From assembly GCA_036023115.1 (NCBI GenBank), contig JAYKKT010000046.1:4409001-4473000 (forward strand): 64,000 nucleotides of DNA, given 5' to 3'. Made by a program: the position numbers and the translations under genes. Source of the DNA: Brasenia schreberi (Eukaryota > Streptophyta > Magnoliopsida > Nymphaeales > Cabombaceae). Positions within the stretch are counted from its first letter, which is position 1. The number at the start of each line of letters is the position of its first letter. Under the pieces are notes generated by a model. The model saw nothing but the letters and a program-made list of their open reading frames with translations, was not told the origin of the DNA and made no database searches. This document shows positions 48,401-64,000 of this stretch, piece after piece.

Positions 48401-49979
48401 AATCGGACGTCTAATATAATGTGCCTAATCATCACATAGCACGGGAGACACATTGTATGACACGAGTCCTTGCTGTCTTGTACTTTATTTTGGCATCCTA
48501 TAGTCTAAACCCTCCTAGGTCGAGCCAAGTGGACGCCAGAGGGTTGTAAAATGAGATGAGCTGATTGCTGTTTGGCTCATCCCGGCTTGTGATGAGCTCA
48601 TTTGCAGCTGGTGTCCTAGGCTGACAAGTAGGCCACAAGCAGTTCAAGCACGAATTAGATCGGCTCGTACAAGCTCAAATAATATATATATATATATATA
48701 TAAAATATCTACATTACATGTACTAAAAACAAAAATAAACCTTTCTCTACACTAAGTGGGACTAGCTACATGGATTTGTAGTTGTCATTGAGTTTGTAGT
48801 TGGACGAGTTAACATGCCCAAATCAATCAAGAATTTTATGTTTGATTTAAATTATTGATTTAAGTTAAAGAGCACGAGATTGATTTTCTAAAGAAAAATT
48901 CATATGAATAATAAGTTTGGCATCGAAGCTCACTTTCGGCTCATTCACGTGTGCCCAACTGGGTCTCGCACGACTACTGAGACGAGAGAACACAACCATG
49001 GCTCAGTTTGTGCGGCTCGTTTTACGGCTCTAGCCGCAGCCTCCTCAAACTTTTGGACTCTTACCTTGCACCTCCTGGATCCATATGCTGCAGGGTCTGG
49101 GTCCAACACACCCAGGTTTTTGTGTTAATCCTCTCGTTAATCAAAGTAAATGGCAAGCTTTCAACCGGTGGTAAGGATTCGGTCCTCTGAGATGGGATGA
49201 TAATTATCTTATACATCATATGACAGCCATCCAGATTTATTGGTCCAGCCTACATGCATCTTTGTCTATTATAATCAATCCAAATCTACAATGCAAAAGT
49301 GATTTTGATAATGATCAATTTAAGCCATTATGATCTTGAATTCATTTGTACAAACAGATTTTTTGTGTTTCAAGGTGAACCCACCCCAAAATTTATTTGG
49401 ATTATATATTTTGAAGATTGATTACATTTTATGCGAGATTAATTATATTTTTAAGAAAATATATGTTTAAGGTTCTTTAATATGCATGCGGGTTATAGTG
49501 GGGTGGGCACGTCTAGGTGGTACCAACACACCCAATTGAATTCTATCGCAAGACTCAGTCCTTCTGGCTGAAGCAGGTGTTCTTGGTAATGATAAGGGCC
49601 TAAAGAACATCAAAGTCCTTTTATTCAATCAATGTTCATGAGGCTGGGTGGGTCGAGGATCAAAGTTTTCATCTCCATCTTCATTTCAAAATCTTGTCTC
49701 CGTTCCCGTTCTCATCGGAAGACCAAAAATGTTTCAATCCCGGTCTCCGTGTTTTTATGGGTTCCGGCAGAAACTCGTTGGAAAAAAGAAAGACTTAAAT
49801 ATAAGTTAAAGATAACAAAATGAAACCTAATTTATACAAAATATATTTAAATTAGAATATATTATTACAAACAATGAAATATGAGAAATGATAATCTAAG
49901 AATGCATCCAAACCCAAACCTAACACACTCACACTTACACTTTCTTAGAGTCGAACTCCCCAAGGCATGCTCAAGTGAG

Positions 49980-51421
49980 TTACTTTAAGATCGAGAAACC
50001 ATGAAACGAATCGGAATAGATGGTCTGGTGCACGGTAAGGAACAAGAGAATCAAAGCACCGACGAGTGAGATAAGGGCCCAAGGACTGTTAAGATACTCC
50101 TGCCTGGGGTTGGCCGGCCACTTACCCATGCTCGGGATGCTGTACTCCACCAACTGTCTCTGGACGTCGACGATGAAACCCATTTGCAGAAGCGGTTGAA
50201 GAGCATCACCACCTCTTCGTCACTACCCAAAAGGTTTTGCAAGATCCCATTCTCCTGCAACAACTCCACATCCTTCTCTGAGTCGATCAATCGGTCCATG
50301 AAGTGCACAAAGGATGACACCTCGTTGCCGAGCCCAACATGCATGCCCTCAAACGCCATTAAATTGAGCAGCCTAGCTTCGGTGAAATCATCAATCACCA
50401 TGTAGGGAAGCCTCAACAGTAATCCTCTCCGAAAGAGCCTTGCGAATTCCAAATGCCTTTCGAAGCTTAAACTCAGCAGATCATGGCTCTGCTCTACCTT
50501 GAATTTGACCCCCAGTTCTTCAAGGCGCACTGCTGGTGGGTGCAGCTTGCTTCTGTTCGTCTCGTTATTGTAGGCCTGGTTTGGGGGCTGATGATGACCT
50601 TCACTGGGAATGATCTGGATCTTTCTGGAAACATCTAAAATGTGGGTACCGTTCTCAGTTCGAATATAGTACGTTGAGGGTGGTTACCCTCGAGTTTACC
50701 CGTCCGCCATGGTACATTATCCCTAGGTGCGACAAGTTCTTCCAAAAAAAAGTCTTCCACCAACTCAATGACGTATCTGGTAGAGGATGTTTGATTTCCC
50801 TGAGATGGTGATCTCTCGACATCCACCAATGTTTCGAGGACGCGGAAGGGGGATTTGGTTCTCGAGCATCAGGTTGTCGCTTTTGACGATGGGGACGACA
50901 TGAAACATCCCGTGTTTGTTGAATATCGGATCATTTGTTGAATAATCATCTCTCCGTGTAGCATCAGTTGAGTTCCAGTACATCATATTGTCGTAGGCAC
51001 GCATTATCTCGAGCATGAAGCACCCGTCAAGGAGCATCATTTGCAAGAATGTATCAGAAGCGAGGTCCCTGGTCAGTTGGTCGTAATGATCTCTGAGTTC
51101 TTTCTCGATGTGCCGTAAGGATTGCAAAAGATTATCTACGGTTGCCCGTGATTCGCTTCCTTTTATCATGTGGAAGAGAGCTCTCTCTTTGTGCTCCTCC
51201 GCTTGGTGGAGGTGTTCCCCGCCATGGTGCTAAGGGCCGAAGGACACCATTCGAGGTGTGTAACATCGAGCCGTGCAACACGTCCTAGCCGTGAATTCAT
51301 CCAGCAACCTGTAGATGCATTGCTTCTTCCATGTCTCCGATTGCTGATCAACATTGTAGCTGTTGAGCTTCTCTTCGATCTCTACCACCCATGAACTATG
51401 ATTATTCATCTTTGATACCAC
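49980..51421 (-). pseudogene. DUF247 (UPF0481) family pseudogene
   Basis: Reading the minus strand from 51421: CIYRLLDEFTARTCC, YTPRMVSFGP, then TAG at 51230-51232 where the family has Tyr before HHGGEHL. The same frame continues (ERALFHMIKGSES, MMLLDGCFMLEIMRAYD, LMLENQIP) until a run of five Gs at 50848-50852 shifts it to the frame with ETLVDVE. Later parts are GVKFKVEQSHDLLSL, GSDEEVVMLFNRFCK and, after another shift near 50180, the C-terminal membrane helix SPWALISLVGALILLFLTVH. The order matches complete DUF247 proteins, plant-specific and mostly of unknown function. One stop and at least two shifts make this a pseudogene. It has no introns. Confidence 0.88.
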
Positions 51422-52444
51422 ACTATCCTCTTTCTAGTTTTTTATCCTTCTTAGGGGTTAGAAGAATCCAATATAAAACTTCAAGAATTGAAAGATTTAT
51501 GCCCTGGGTTGAGTTTTGATACTCATTTATAAGCAAATAAATTTACTCTTCTTTTGGTTTGACTTATCAAGCGTTACGCACTTATTTGATCCTTTAAATT
51601 GAAAATAATACAGATGAATAAATTCCAATTTCTGATGAATTTCAGCAAAACTAGCTGCTGTATCATGTATCTTGTTTGGCGGGGTCTACTTGATAAAAAC
51701 AAGTTTTGAATCATTGTTTAATCTAATATGCAACTGAGATCGCGGATTCAAATGCAACTCGTGGATCCCGCGATACAGTAGTCTGTTCAGCTTGTTGATG
51801 GAGGCAGATGTAATTCGTCTTTGTGAGGTCCGATGCGAACGGGTCCCTCCTTATTGTATGTACCATCGCAGTCACTGTTGCTTCAACTATCATCCGTCAT
51901 CCATCTTCCATCTTCAGAGAAGCAGTTAATGCTCTTTGTACAGGAGAATCCGACCTTGTTGTTAGAGGTCAACATCAGGTTAACCTGGCTGTTCATCTAA
52001 GAGATCAATGACGTCCGTTGACAAAAAATAGAAATCAAGAAATTTCTTGAGGAACAGAGCGCCATTGTTGAAATCAAGAGTGGGATTTGAGGCATTAGGT
52101 GTATTTATCCGCATCTTCAAATAGACAGAAGAACAACTCCTGAACTCCAAGTTATGAGGCCACATTATTTTGACTTGTGATGTAAACCGATAGTTAAAAA
52201 GGAAATGTTCCCGCTACACTGGGAACATTGTGACTTGTAACAAGATGCGGTAAACGTTTCCTCATTGAAGGGCCGCAAAGGCAACTGTTTGTACAATAGA
52301 AATGATTTCTCTGTGTAAACGAGGAAAAGTAGATTGATTTAGTTGTTTGCAAAATGACATGAATTCTCGCTTTGTCAAAAACATACGAATTAGTATTTGC
52401 ATGTCTTTGTAAATTGGTCTCTTTTGATGTTTGTTTATGTATAG
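51422..52444. other. Intergenic, nothing recognised
   Basis: No gene, repeat array or element end was recognised. Open frames near 51823-52011 (plus) and 51980-52165 (minus) match no family I know. Confidence 0.5.
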
Positions 52445-53182
52445 AATTACTACAGAATATTGGAAGTTGATCGTGATGCTACAGAGGAGGCCATTCGATC
52501 CAACTATATTTGTCTTGCATTGGTCTGTTCTCTCTTCTCAGAACATCTTCCTTGTGCTGATAAAGTGAAGCTTCCATGACTAGCATTTGCCAATAATTTG
52601 AAACTCAGATGTTATTCAAAAAGCAATTTCTGAATTACATCATGAAATATTAAATCGGCAGGGAGCATTTTCTAAGTTTTGCATTTCTTTTTTTCTGATG
52701 TTCATAACTGAAAGATTAAGTTGACGTTTCTGATGTTCTGCCGTAAGAGTAATCATCAGTTCTCTTTTCATTCGAATCAACTTGTCGATGCCTTTTATGA
52801 TAGATATCGGCGAATCTGATGCTTGTGATATTGCTTTTGAGCTGATGACTTATTTTTATCATCTTCGTCATAGGGATTCTATACGCTGTTTTAATATCAA
52901 AAAAATCAAATAGCACTTGTATGTCCTGTTTGTGTCGTTTCTTGATGCAACTAGTAAGCTGGGTGCTATTTGTTCACAGTTTTAAGTGATCCAATCAAAA
53001 GGAATGAGTATGACACAGCTGGCTTCCTGCAATTCGACTACAGAATCATGGTAAGCAAATCTTACTTCATTTTTGCATACTAAGAAACTCTGTTAACGAC
53101 ACATTTATGTTGATTTAATTGTAGGAGTATCTGCACCACTTCGAGGGCCTAATCTTGACGTGCAACGACTTGGGCATCAGAG
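52445..53182 (+). pseudogene. DnaJ (J-domain) gene remnant lacking the HPD exon
   Basis: Three exon-like pieces keep splice borders: 52445-52522 (NYYRILEVDRDATEEAIRSN, then YICLAL), 52980-53050 (VLSDPIKRNEYDTAGFLQFD) and 53125-53182 (EYLHHFEGLILTCNDLGIR). They match a plant J-domain protein family in order. The segment that should encode KWHPDK, with the HPD triplet that stimulates Hsp70, is absent between 52522 and 52980, and the phases of the first two pieces do not fit. The 5' and 3' ends are also missing. Preserved splice sites show a genomic, not reverse-transcribed, copy. Confidence 0.75.
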
Positions 53183-53869
53183 GTTACCCGGTTTAGTTGT
53201 ATTGGATGCTATTGCTGTGAAATTTAGTTTCTTGTTGTATGGTTCCTTGGATAAAATCGAGCCAAAAAGCAATTCTGGAATGTATAGAAATAGTTCAGGA
53301 TATGGTTTACAACTTAAAACGCAGATTTATCTGCAATCACAAAATAGTTGCATAGAACTGCCCAAAAGTCATCACATTGTCAAAGTGGTTATTTATCTTC
53401 CTATGTCTCATCTGTTCGGTTGGTTTAACCCCGGGCCTTGGCTGGCACAGATACAGCCAGAATTAAGAAATTGATTCACTGTGCTTCATCCTTTCTGCCA
53501 ATGTTACTATGCGTATTTGCTGCTCCGTCTCTCACTCTCTCTCTCTCACACACACACGGACATGGCATGCTTGATGATTGCACTGCAAAAGATGTCAAGG
53601 TACTACTAAAATTTATTGAAACAAGTCATCAGATAGGACCATGTGCCTTTTTTTTGGATAAGGGTCAGCCCGAGAGGAATTAAGTGGAGGGGAAGCACAT
53701 CCAGCAGATTAGATAATCTGAGACCTGTTCTATCCAAACATGGTCCTGAAAGGAGATACCCAGTCTGGCCGATTCATGGGCGACCTGTTATCACTTCTTT
53801 TAAATGGCACATAATCGGAAAATTGACAGTCTTCCAGCAGTAACACAACATAGTTTGTGGGAGTTATCC

Positions 53870-54115
53870 CGATTTTGAGAGGGTTGATGACTTCAAAGAA
53901 ATGACTTTAGGCTTCCAGGTCGAGAAAGCAGAGCTCCCAGGCAAAGTCCTGAGAACGAGAGCTTTAGCCATCAGGGGATCAATAGGAGATGAAGACTCCA
54001 ACAAGCAGCTGCAACAATATACCCCTTGCATCTTTAATGACTGTTCCTACACTTCCTTGGCCATTATCTAAAATTGCGGCATCAACATTTAGCTTGAAAC
54101 AACCAGGTAGTGAAG
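53870..54115 (-). pseudogene. RNase H-like (RVT_3 type) fragment
   Basis: The minus strand encodes GCFKLNVDAAILDNGQGSVG and TVIKDARG. After a shift it reads SSPIDPLMAKALVLRTLPG. This resembles the plant RNase H-like domain found in LINE proteins and in 'putative ribonuclease H' genes (FKLNVDGA, GGVIRD, PLLAEALALR). Only one catalytic Asp region is visible and the frame is broken. Confidence 0.55.
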
Positions 54116-54307
54116 TTTTTAAGGCACTGGAGTTTGCTGAAGAGAAGGGCTGATTCCAGTCTCAGCAGCCACTACCCACCGGCCTAATCGAAGAACAAAA
54201 CCGTGAGGGTTCAAAATTCACATTCATGGTATTGTCCGACCCTCAGCTCTAAGATTGACTATTGTGAGTTTCGGCAACTAACACTTCTCATCAGCAACTG
54301 AACCGCT

Positions 54308-55843
54308 TCAATATTCAATCAAATGCTCTGAGGATTCAGTAGTTGAAGTTAGCCCAACTAGCAATTCCAGTGCTTTAGTGATCTTCCTTTCCTTACATAC
54401 TAACTCCACCAAGTTCACCCAAGAATCGAACTCGGGAATAAACCCTCTCTCTGCTAGACAAAATAGTGTACTGGTCGCTTCACTAGGTTTTTCTAGCTTA
54501 CACAAAGCTATCAAGAACTGGTTTGAAGTTGCGAAGTGTGGCAACACACCTCTCTGCATCATCAATCCAAGCAGAACCATCCCTTTCTCCATTTCCATCT
54601 CATTGCACAAGAAATTCATCAAGATTCTGTAACTCCCCTTGTTTAATCTCACTCCTTCACAAGGCATCCTCTCGACGATGTCCATGGCTTCTTCGAACCT
54701 CTTTTCTCTGCATAATCCACCAATCAACACATTAACAATTACGGTGTCAATCTTGCAATTCTTCTCTTTCATCTGCTCTATCAGTTTCAATGCCTCATCG
54801 ATCTTTCCGACTCTACACAAACAACTCACCAACGTCGTATAACTCACCGTATCGTGCTTACATCCCATCTCCTCAAACATCAACAACGCCTCCTCGATTC
54901 TCCCTTCTTTGCACAATCCGTCCATCAACGTCGAGTAATTGTACACATTCGGTTCACACCCATTCTTCTTCATGAAACCCATAATTTTCTTCGCGCCCTC
55001 GACGTTCCCAGCCCGGCAGAACCCAGCGATGAGCACGTTATACGTCAATTGATCGGGCAGTATCTTTGCCGCAAGCATTTCCTCAAACAAATGGACAGCA
55101 TCCTTGATTCGGCCGGCGTTACACAATCCGGACATCATGGTGGAGTAGGTAATCACGTTGGGAACGCATTTCTTGCGTTTCATTTTCTCTACGATTTCAA
55201 AAGCGGAGTCCAGTTCACCACTTCTGCAGTAATACTTGATCAAGATATTGAAAATGCACGTGTTGGGTGAAATTTCGATGTTGGGAAGATCTGAAATGAT
55301 CTTCTGTGCCAGATCAAATCGATGGCACTCGATCAAAAGATTGAGGACGGTGCTCAGAGCCTTGACAGACGGGCGTTGCCGGGCGAACGGCTGGATGAGA
55401 TAGAAAGCATCGAAGATTTTCTGAGGGAGGGATGATCGGGAGTAGTGAACCATGAGATTCAGAAAGATGGTTTCGTGGAATCTGCAGGACTCGAGGGACA
55501 TCTGCCGGATGATGCCGTCAACGGCAGTGAATTTCTTCCCCCTCGCCAGCTTGTCGATGATGGTGAAGTAGGTAGAATGATTGTGATTGAAACCCTTCTG
55601 GGATTTGGCCTTGTTGAAGACGTCAAGTGCCCTCTGTGGGTCTCTTTCATTTCTGATGAACTTGATGGTGGCTTCATGGGTGAGGAACTTGGGTCTCCTT
55701 CTGGCTTCTTCCTGAATTGGGTTTTGGGTGTCGACAAGAGCAATTGGATTTCGCTGCAGTGTAGGATTAATGGTTTGCAGAGGAGAAATCCATGGAAGGG
55801 GCGAGCACCGACCGTCATGGAGGATTTTCGTCGAGCTCCGCAT
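54308..55843 (-). CDS. P-class pentatricopeptide repeat protein, At5g18475-like
   Basis: One uninterrupted exon of 511 codons. The N-terminus (MRSSTKILHDGRCSP, Arg and Ser rich, few acids) suggests an organelle-targeting peptide, probably mitochondrial. From about residue 85, 35-residue PPR motifs follow one another, clearest from about 190: NTCIFNILIKYYCRSGELDS, NVITYSTMMSGLCNAGRIKD, DQLTYNVLIAGFCRAGNVEG, NVYNYSTLMDGLCKEGRIEE, DTVSYTTLVSCLCRVGKIDE. No E, DYW or other C-terminal domain is seen, so it is P class. Such proteins bind single-stranded organellar RNA for processing, stability or translation. Block similarity suggests the orthologue of Arabidopsis At5g18475, whose RNA target I do not know. 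It ends TAA at 54308-54310. Confidence 0.93.
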   Translation of the reverse strand: MRSSTKILHDGRCSPLPWISPLQTINPTLQRNPIALVDTQNPIQEEARRRPKFLTHEATIKFIRNERDPQRALDVFNKAKSQKGFNHNHSTYFTIIDKLARGKKFTAVDGIIRQMSLESCRFHETIFLNLMVHYSRSSLPQKIFDAFYLIQPFARQRPSVKALSTVLNLLIECHRFDLAQKIISDLPNIEISPNTCIFNILIKYYCRSGELDSAFEIVEKMKRKKCVPNVITYSTMMSGLCNAGRIKDAVHLFEEMLAAKILPDQLTYNVLIAGFCRAGNVEGAKKIMGFMKKNGCEPNVYNYSTLMDGLCKEGRIEEALLMFEEMGCKHDTVSYTTLVSCLCRVGKIDEALKLIEQMKEKNCKIDTVIVNVLIGGLCREKRFEEAMDIVERMPCEGVRLNKGSYRILMNFLCNEMEMEKGMVLLGLMMQRGVLPHFATSNQFLIALCKLEKPSEATSTLFCLAERGFIPEFDSWVNLVELVCKERKITKALELLVGLTSTTESSEHLIEY

Positions 55844-57927
55844 CCTTTAACGCGTGTTGCACAGCACTTCTGCGCAATCTTCACGAGCTACTCAGTAGCC
55901 ATGGCCGGACAGCAAGGTGAACTCAGGATTACATTTTTATACATCTTCATAGTCTTGGTTTTGTGATGAAATCAACTACCAAGATATAACGTGCTTGGAT
56001 TTCATGAAGGTTTTTTGAATACCACTCTTATGATTCGTGCCTTGTGACGCTGGTACAACACATCATTTTGCGCCTATTGCTTCTCTGAAAATACAGACAC
56101 GTTCATATGTGAAAATCTTTCTTTTAAATGCAACAACTCATGTTCGAGTACTATGGAAGATCGGGTTTGAATAAACACTATTGCTGGTTGGTTCTCTCTC
56201 TCTCTCTCAGAGATTAGAGACTTACCAGTTTACAGAAGCATCTCTGATGATTATTACCAAAAACAGCTGTAGTGATTTGTATCAGATTTAATGTTCTGAT
56301 TTGTATCATTCAGGGTAGGCTGCAACTAGCAGCAATGTGATTTGTTTCCCCCACCCATCCACTCGTCTCGTCACTAGTAATCGAGGATCAGCATGCTGTG
56401 GTGAAGCATGGAACGTGGTACACTTTGAAAATGATTGTAACAGAGTATACGAAGTGAATGAGGAAAAACTAGGAAGCAGTAAGAAATCCGAGCAAAATAG
56501 GTAAGAAATAGCATGAAAATGAGCATATGAAACCATGGCGAACATTAGAAATAGGCAGAGTACTCAAGGAGGCATAGTTGAAGGAAGAAGGCTTGAAAGG
56601 TATAGAGGACGTAAAAATAATGTCACAGAAATTGAATTCTGGATCGAGGGAAAGGACCGGGAAAACCCCACTGACCTTTCATACCTAAAGCTCTGGCGAA
56701 CCCTAACATCTGTCGCACCCACTTTGCCACAGCCTAACCATGGTGGCCTGTTGGGGGCGTTTATCTATTGAGGCTATTAATGTGTTTAAAGCTGGACTGA
56801 TGAAACAAACAATGTAAACCAGAACTCTCATTCTAAAGTTTGAGAAGCAAGCATCTGAAATACAAAAGATGTAAAAAATGATTTGATTGATAACACCTGA
56901 AGAACTTGACATCCACGCATGAAATGCATACTTCTGGATATTTCATCATTTTCGTTGACTTACATCTTTGTTTCCTAAATGGAACTCATCCAATGTCCTT
57001 TTAGGGTTGGTGAATGAACCAGCTGAGTCATAATTCGTCTCGGTTGAGCTTATTCATGGGTTGTTCATGTTAAGTTTGTCAAATCATTCAGGCTGCACAT
57101 GGACATGGTACATTCAACTTTTCTAGCCTAGTGAGAGCTCAATAAATGACACTTTTAAAACTTTTACCCAAACCATACCCATGCTAATTGTATTAGGCAT
57201 TTAAGGTAATTTGAGGTCATTTTTCTCAACTTTTGCACAAAGGAAGCCTTTAGGTGAAAGAAAGGTAATTGTATTTAGGATATTCAAGGAAATCTTGCTT
57301 CCATCTTAGTTCACTTTTTTGAACATTTCAAACCAGGCTGTGGGATAGCGCTTGTCTCGTCCTTACAGAACGAGCAAGTAATGGAAGGTTGTCAAGTTCA
57401 AAAAACTCGTTTAGCAGCCTTACCTTTTGTCAACTTCTGTCTGGCTTCGTTCGAGGTCTTTTAAGGAAAAAAAGAGAACAAAAAATAACACTAACACTAC
57501 TAAAAATTTCAAGATGCCAGCGATAAACGTATAATATCAAATTCAAGATCGAGATTAAGATGGAGAAAAGGCTCTCGCTCGACATTGATCTCTTTCACAC
57601 ATTATCTGCGCAACAACTTACAAGATTTAGGAGAGGTGTGCACTCTTGTTCTCTGTGAATTCAAGAAACTATTTCAGGCAAGCATGGAAACAACGGTTTA
57701 TTCTCAAAAAGAAATGCCGGTAGAATGCGAGATGACGAGTCCCCGTTTTTCTCTATCTCCTGTGCTTTTTGAAAGTATTTAATGACCATGTGATTCAAGT
57801 TTGTACTCATAAGCACTAAAAGGAAGTAATTAAATAGATAGAGATAGAAGTCCTTAATTTTGGATTATTTCTTTCTTATGAAAACATATAAGTAACCTCT
57901 ACAAAGTTCTTGATAGTATCAAATGCA
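55844..57927. other. Intergenic between PPR and CURT1D-like genes
   Basis: This contains the PPR 5' flank and the 3' flank of the minus-strand CURT1D-like gene. No gene was recognised. A short plus-strand ATG context at 55901 (ATGGCCGGACAGCAAG then GTGAAC) looks like a first exon with a donor, but I found no second exon. The stretch at about 57000-57110 has words like those at 10440-10590. Confidence 0.5.
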
Positions 57928-63420
<5,493 letters not shown>

Positions 63421-64000
63421 CTACATATGAAAAGGGAACAAAATTAGTAAAAAAATGGAGCCAATAACAATTTCGTATATCAATCTATCTCTGATTTGTT
63501 CATTCCTATGAAAAGTAACAAAACAAAGAATAGGTCTTCCAAATAGGGTGTTAACTGTTACGCCATCCTCAATTCTCCTCAGAAACAAGAACAGTTATAC
63601 AGGAAAAAGAAAGGAAAAGGTTGAATAAGGAAGATGAAGCTGGCTGTGATCAAGAAACCACCAGTTTTGCTTGTGGCTCTGGAATGGCTGGCTTCTCAAT
63701 CTGTCCCAGGAATTACTTTGATTTCACATAGCGTATGCCGAATACACTTAGTTTGGTCAAACAGCATGAATCTGTTTGAAGTTGACTCGCTACTTACCAG
63801 AGAAGCCTATGAATGCAATCAAACTTCAAGCAGATTTGTTCAATACAATAAGATTTTCTCCGGGAAACGATCGGACAGGAAACACAACAACTAAACCGTA
63901 AAAAGTATTATATGAACATGAATCACAATCTAACCCATTCTATGGCACTGCGATTGCATCTAACATCATTTTTATTTGCATTATGCAACTGAGTCTGTAA
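63421..64000. other. CURT1D-like intron 1 (part)
   Basis: This follows the exon 2 acceptor (minus-strand tatgtag). No ATG-bearing transit-peptide exon with a phase-1 donor was found, so the first exon is expected beyond the window edge. The plus-strand open frame at 63634-63894 is not recognised. Confidence 0.45.

Larger units (their letters stand above)
46257..49979. other. REN1 5' region and intergenic DNA
   Basis: The REN1 leader and promoter occupy roughly 46257-46790. From there to the DUF247 pseudogene no gene is recognised. Two SINE copies lie near 47158 and 47463. A stretch at 48125-48400 is rich in aaccgg/ggttc words, and a short AT microsatellite lies at about 48680-48702. Confidence 0.55.

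Noticed and set aside
48740..48800. Possible RTE LINE 3' end ('actaagtgggactagctaca')
   Set aside because: Only about 30 bp resemble RTE 3' ends; too short to support as an element.
55445..55966. Plus-strand 173-codon open frame opposite the PPR gene
   Set aside because: Antisense shadow of the PPR N-terminus. The ATG at 55901 with a following GTGAAC could be a first exon of a divergent gene, but no second exon was found.

Overview
This is nuclear DNA of a flowering plant. The evidence is canonical GT-AG introns, a plant-type FKBP12, a plant mitochondrial dicarboxylate carrier, a REN1-type PH-RhoGAP, a CURT1-type thylakoid protein and a P-class PPR protein, all in AT-rich sequence full of retrotransposons and (CT)n(TA)n microsatellites. 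Introns reach 7-9 kb because of inserted elements. I cannot name the species.

Layout, left to right. (1) 1229-11399, plus strand: an FKBP12 gene of five exons and 112 codons. Its 8.66-kb intron 4 holds a decayed Copia element (3013-8823), itself split by a 5'-truncated RTE-type LINE with a perfect 17-bp target-site duplication. (2) 11400-16680: intergenic, long microsatellites. (3) 16681-17366: a pectinesterase pseudogene. (4) 17865-18824: an intact intronless dicarboxylate carrier gene. (5) 18825-22239: intergenic, with several tRNA-derived SINEs. (6) 22240-46256, minus strand: a 23-exon REN1-like PH-RhoGAP-coiled-coil gene. I reconstructed it exon by exon with compatible phases throughout (877 codons plus stop). 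Its introns hold a hAT transposon with inverted ends and an 8-bp target-site duplication (29446-32599), a 21-bp palindromic minisatellite inside an 882-bp tandem duplication, a mutated RTE LINE (35981-39390), an orphan exon of uracil phosphoribosyltransferase (39660-39727), and several tandem duplications. (7) 46257-49979: intergenic, SINEs. (8) 49980-51421: a DUF247 pseudogene. (9) 52445-53182: a DnaJ gene remnant lacking the HPD exon. (10) 53870-54115: an RNase H-like fragment. (11) 54308-55843, minus: an intact PPR gene. (12) 57928-63420, minus: a CURT1D-like gene whose first exon lies outside the window. One of its introns holds a near-complete RTE LINE (58665-61830) with a perfect 17-bp target-site duplication.

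The host genes are unrelated housekeeping or signalling genes and do not form a pathway. What links them is their structure: five of the larger insertions sit inside introns while the coding exons stay intact. I found no new multi-gene system. The most unusual items are the orphan UPRT exon, the minisatellite/882-bp duplication, the RTE copies with 170-bp repeated 5' units, and the density of nested insertions in REN1 and FKBP12.
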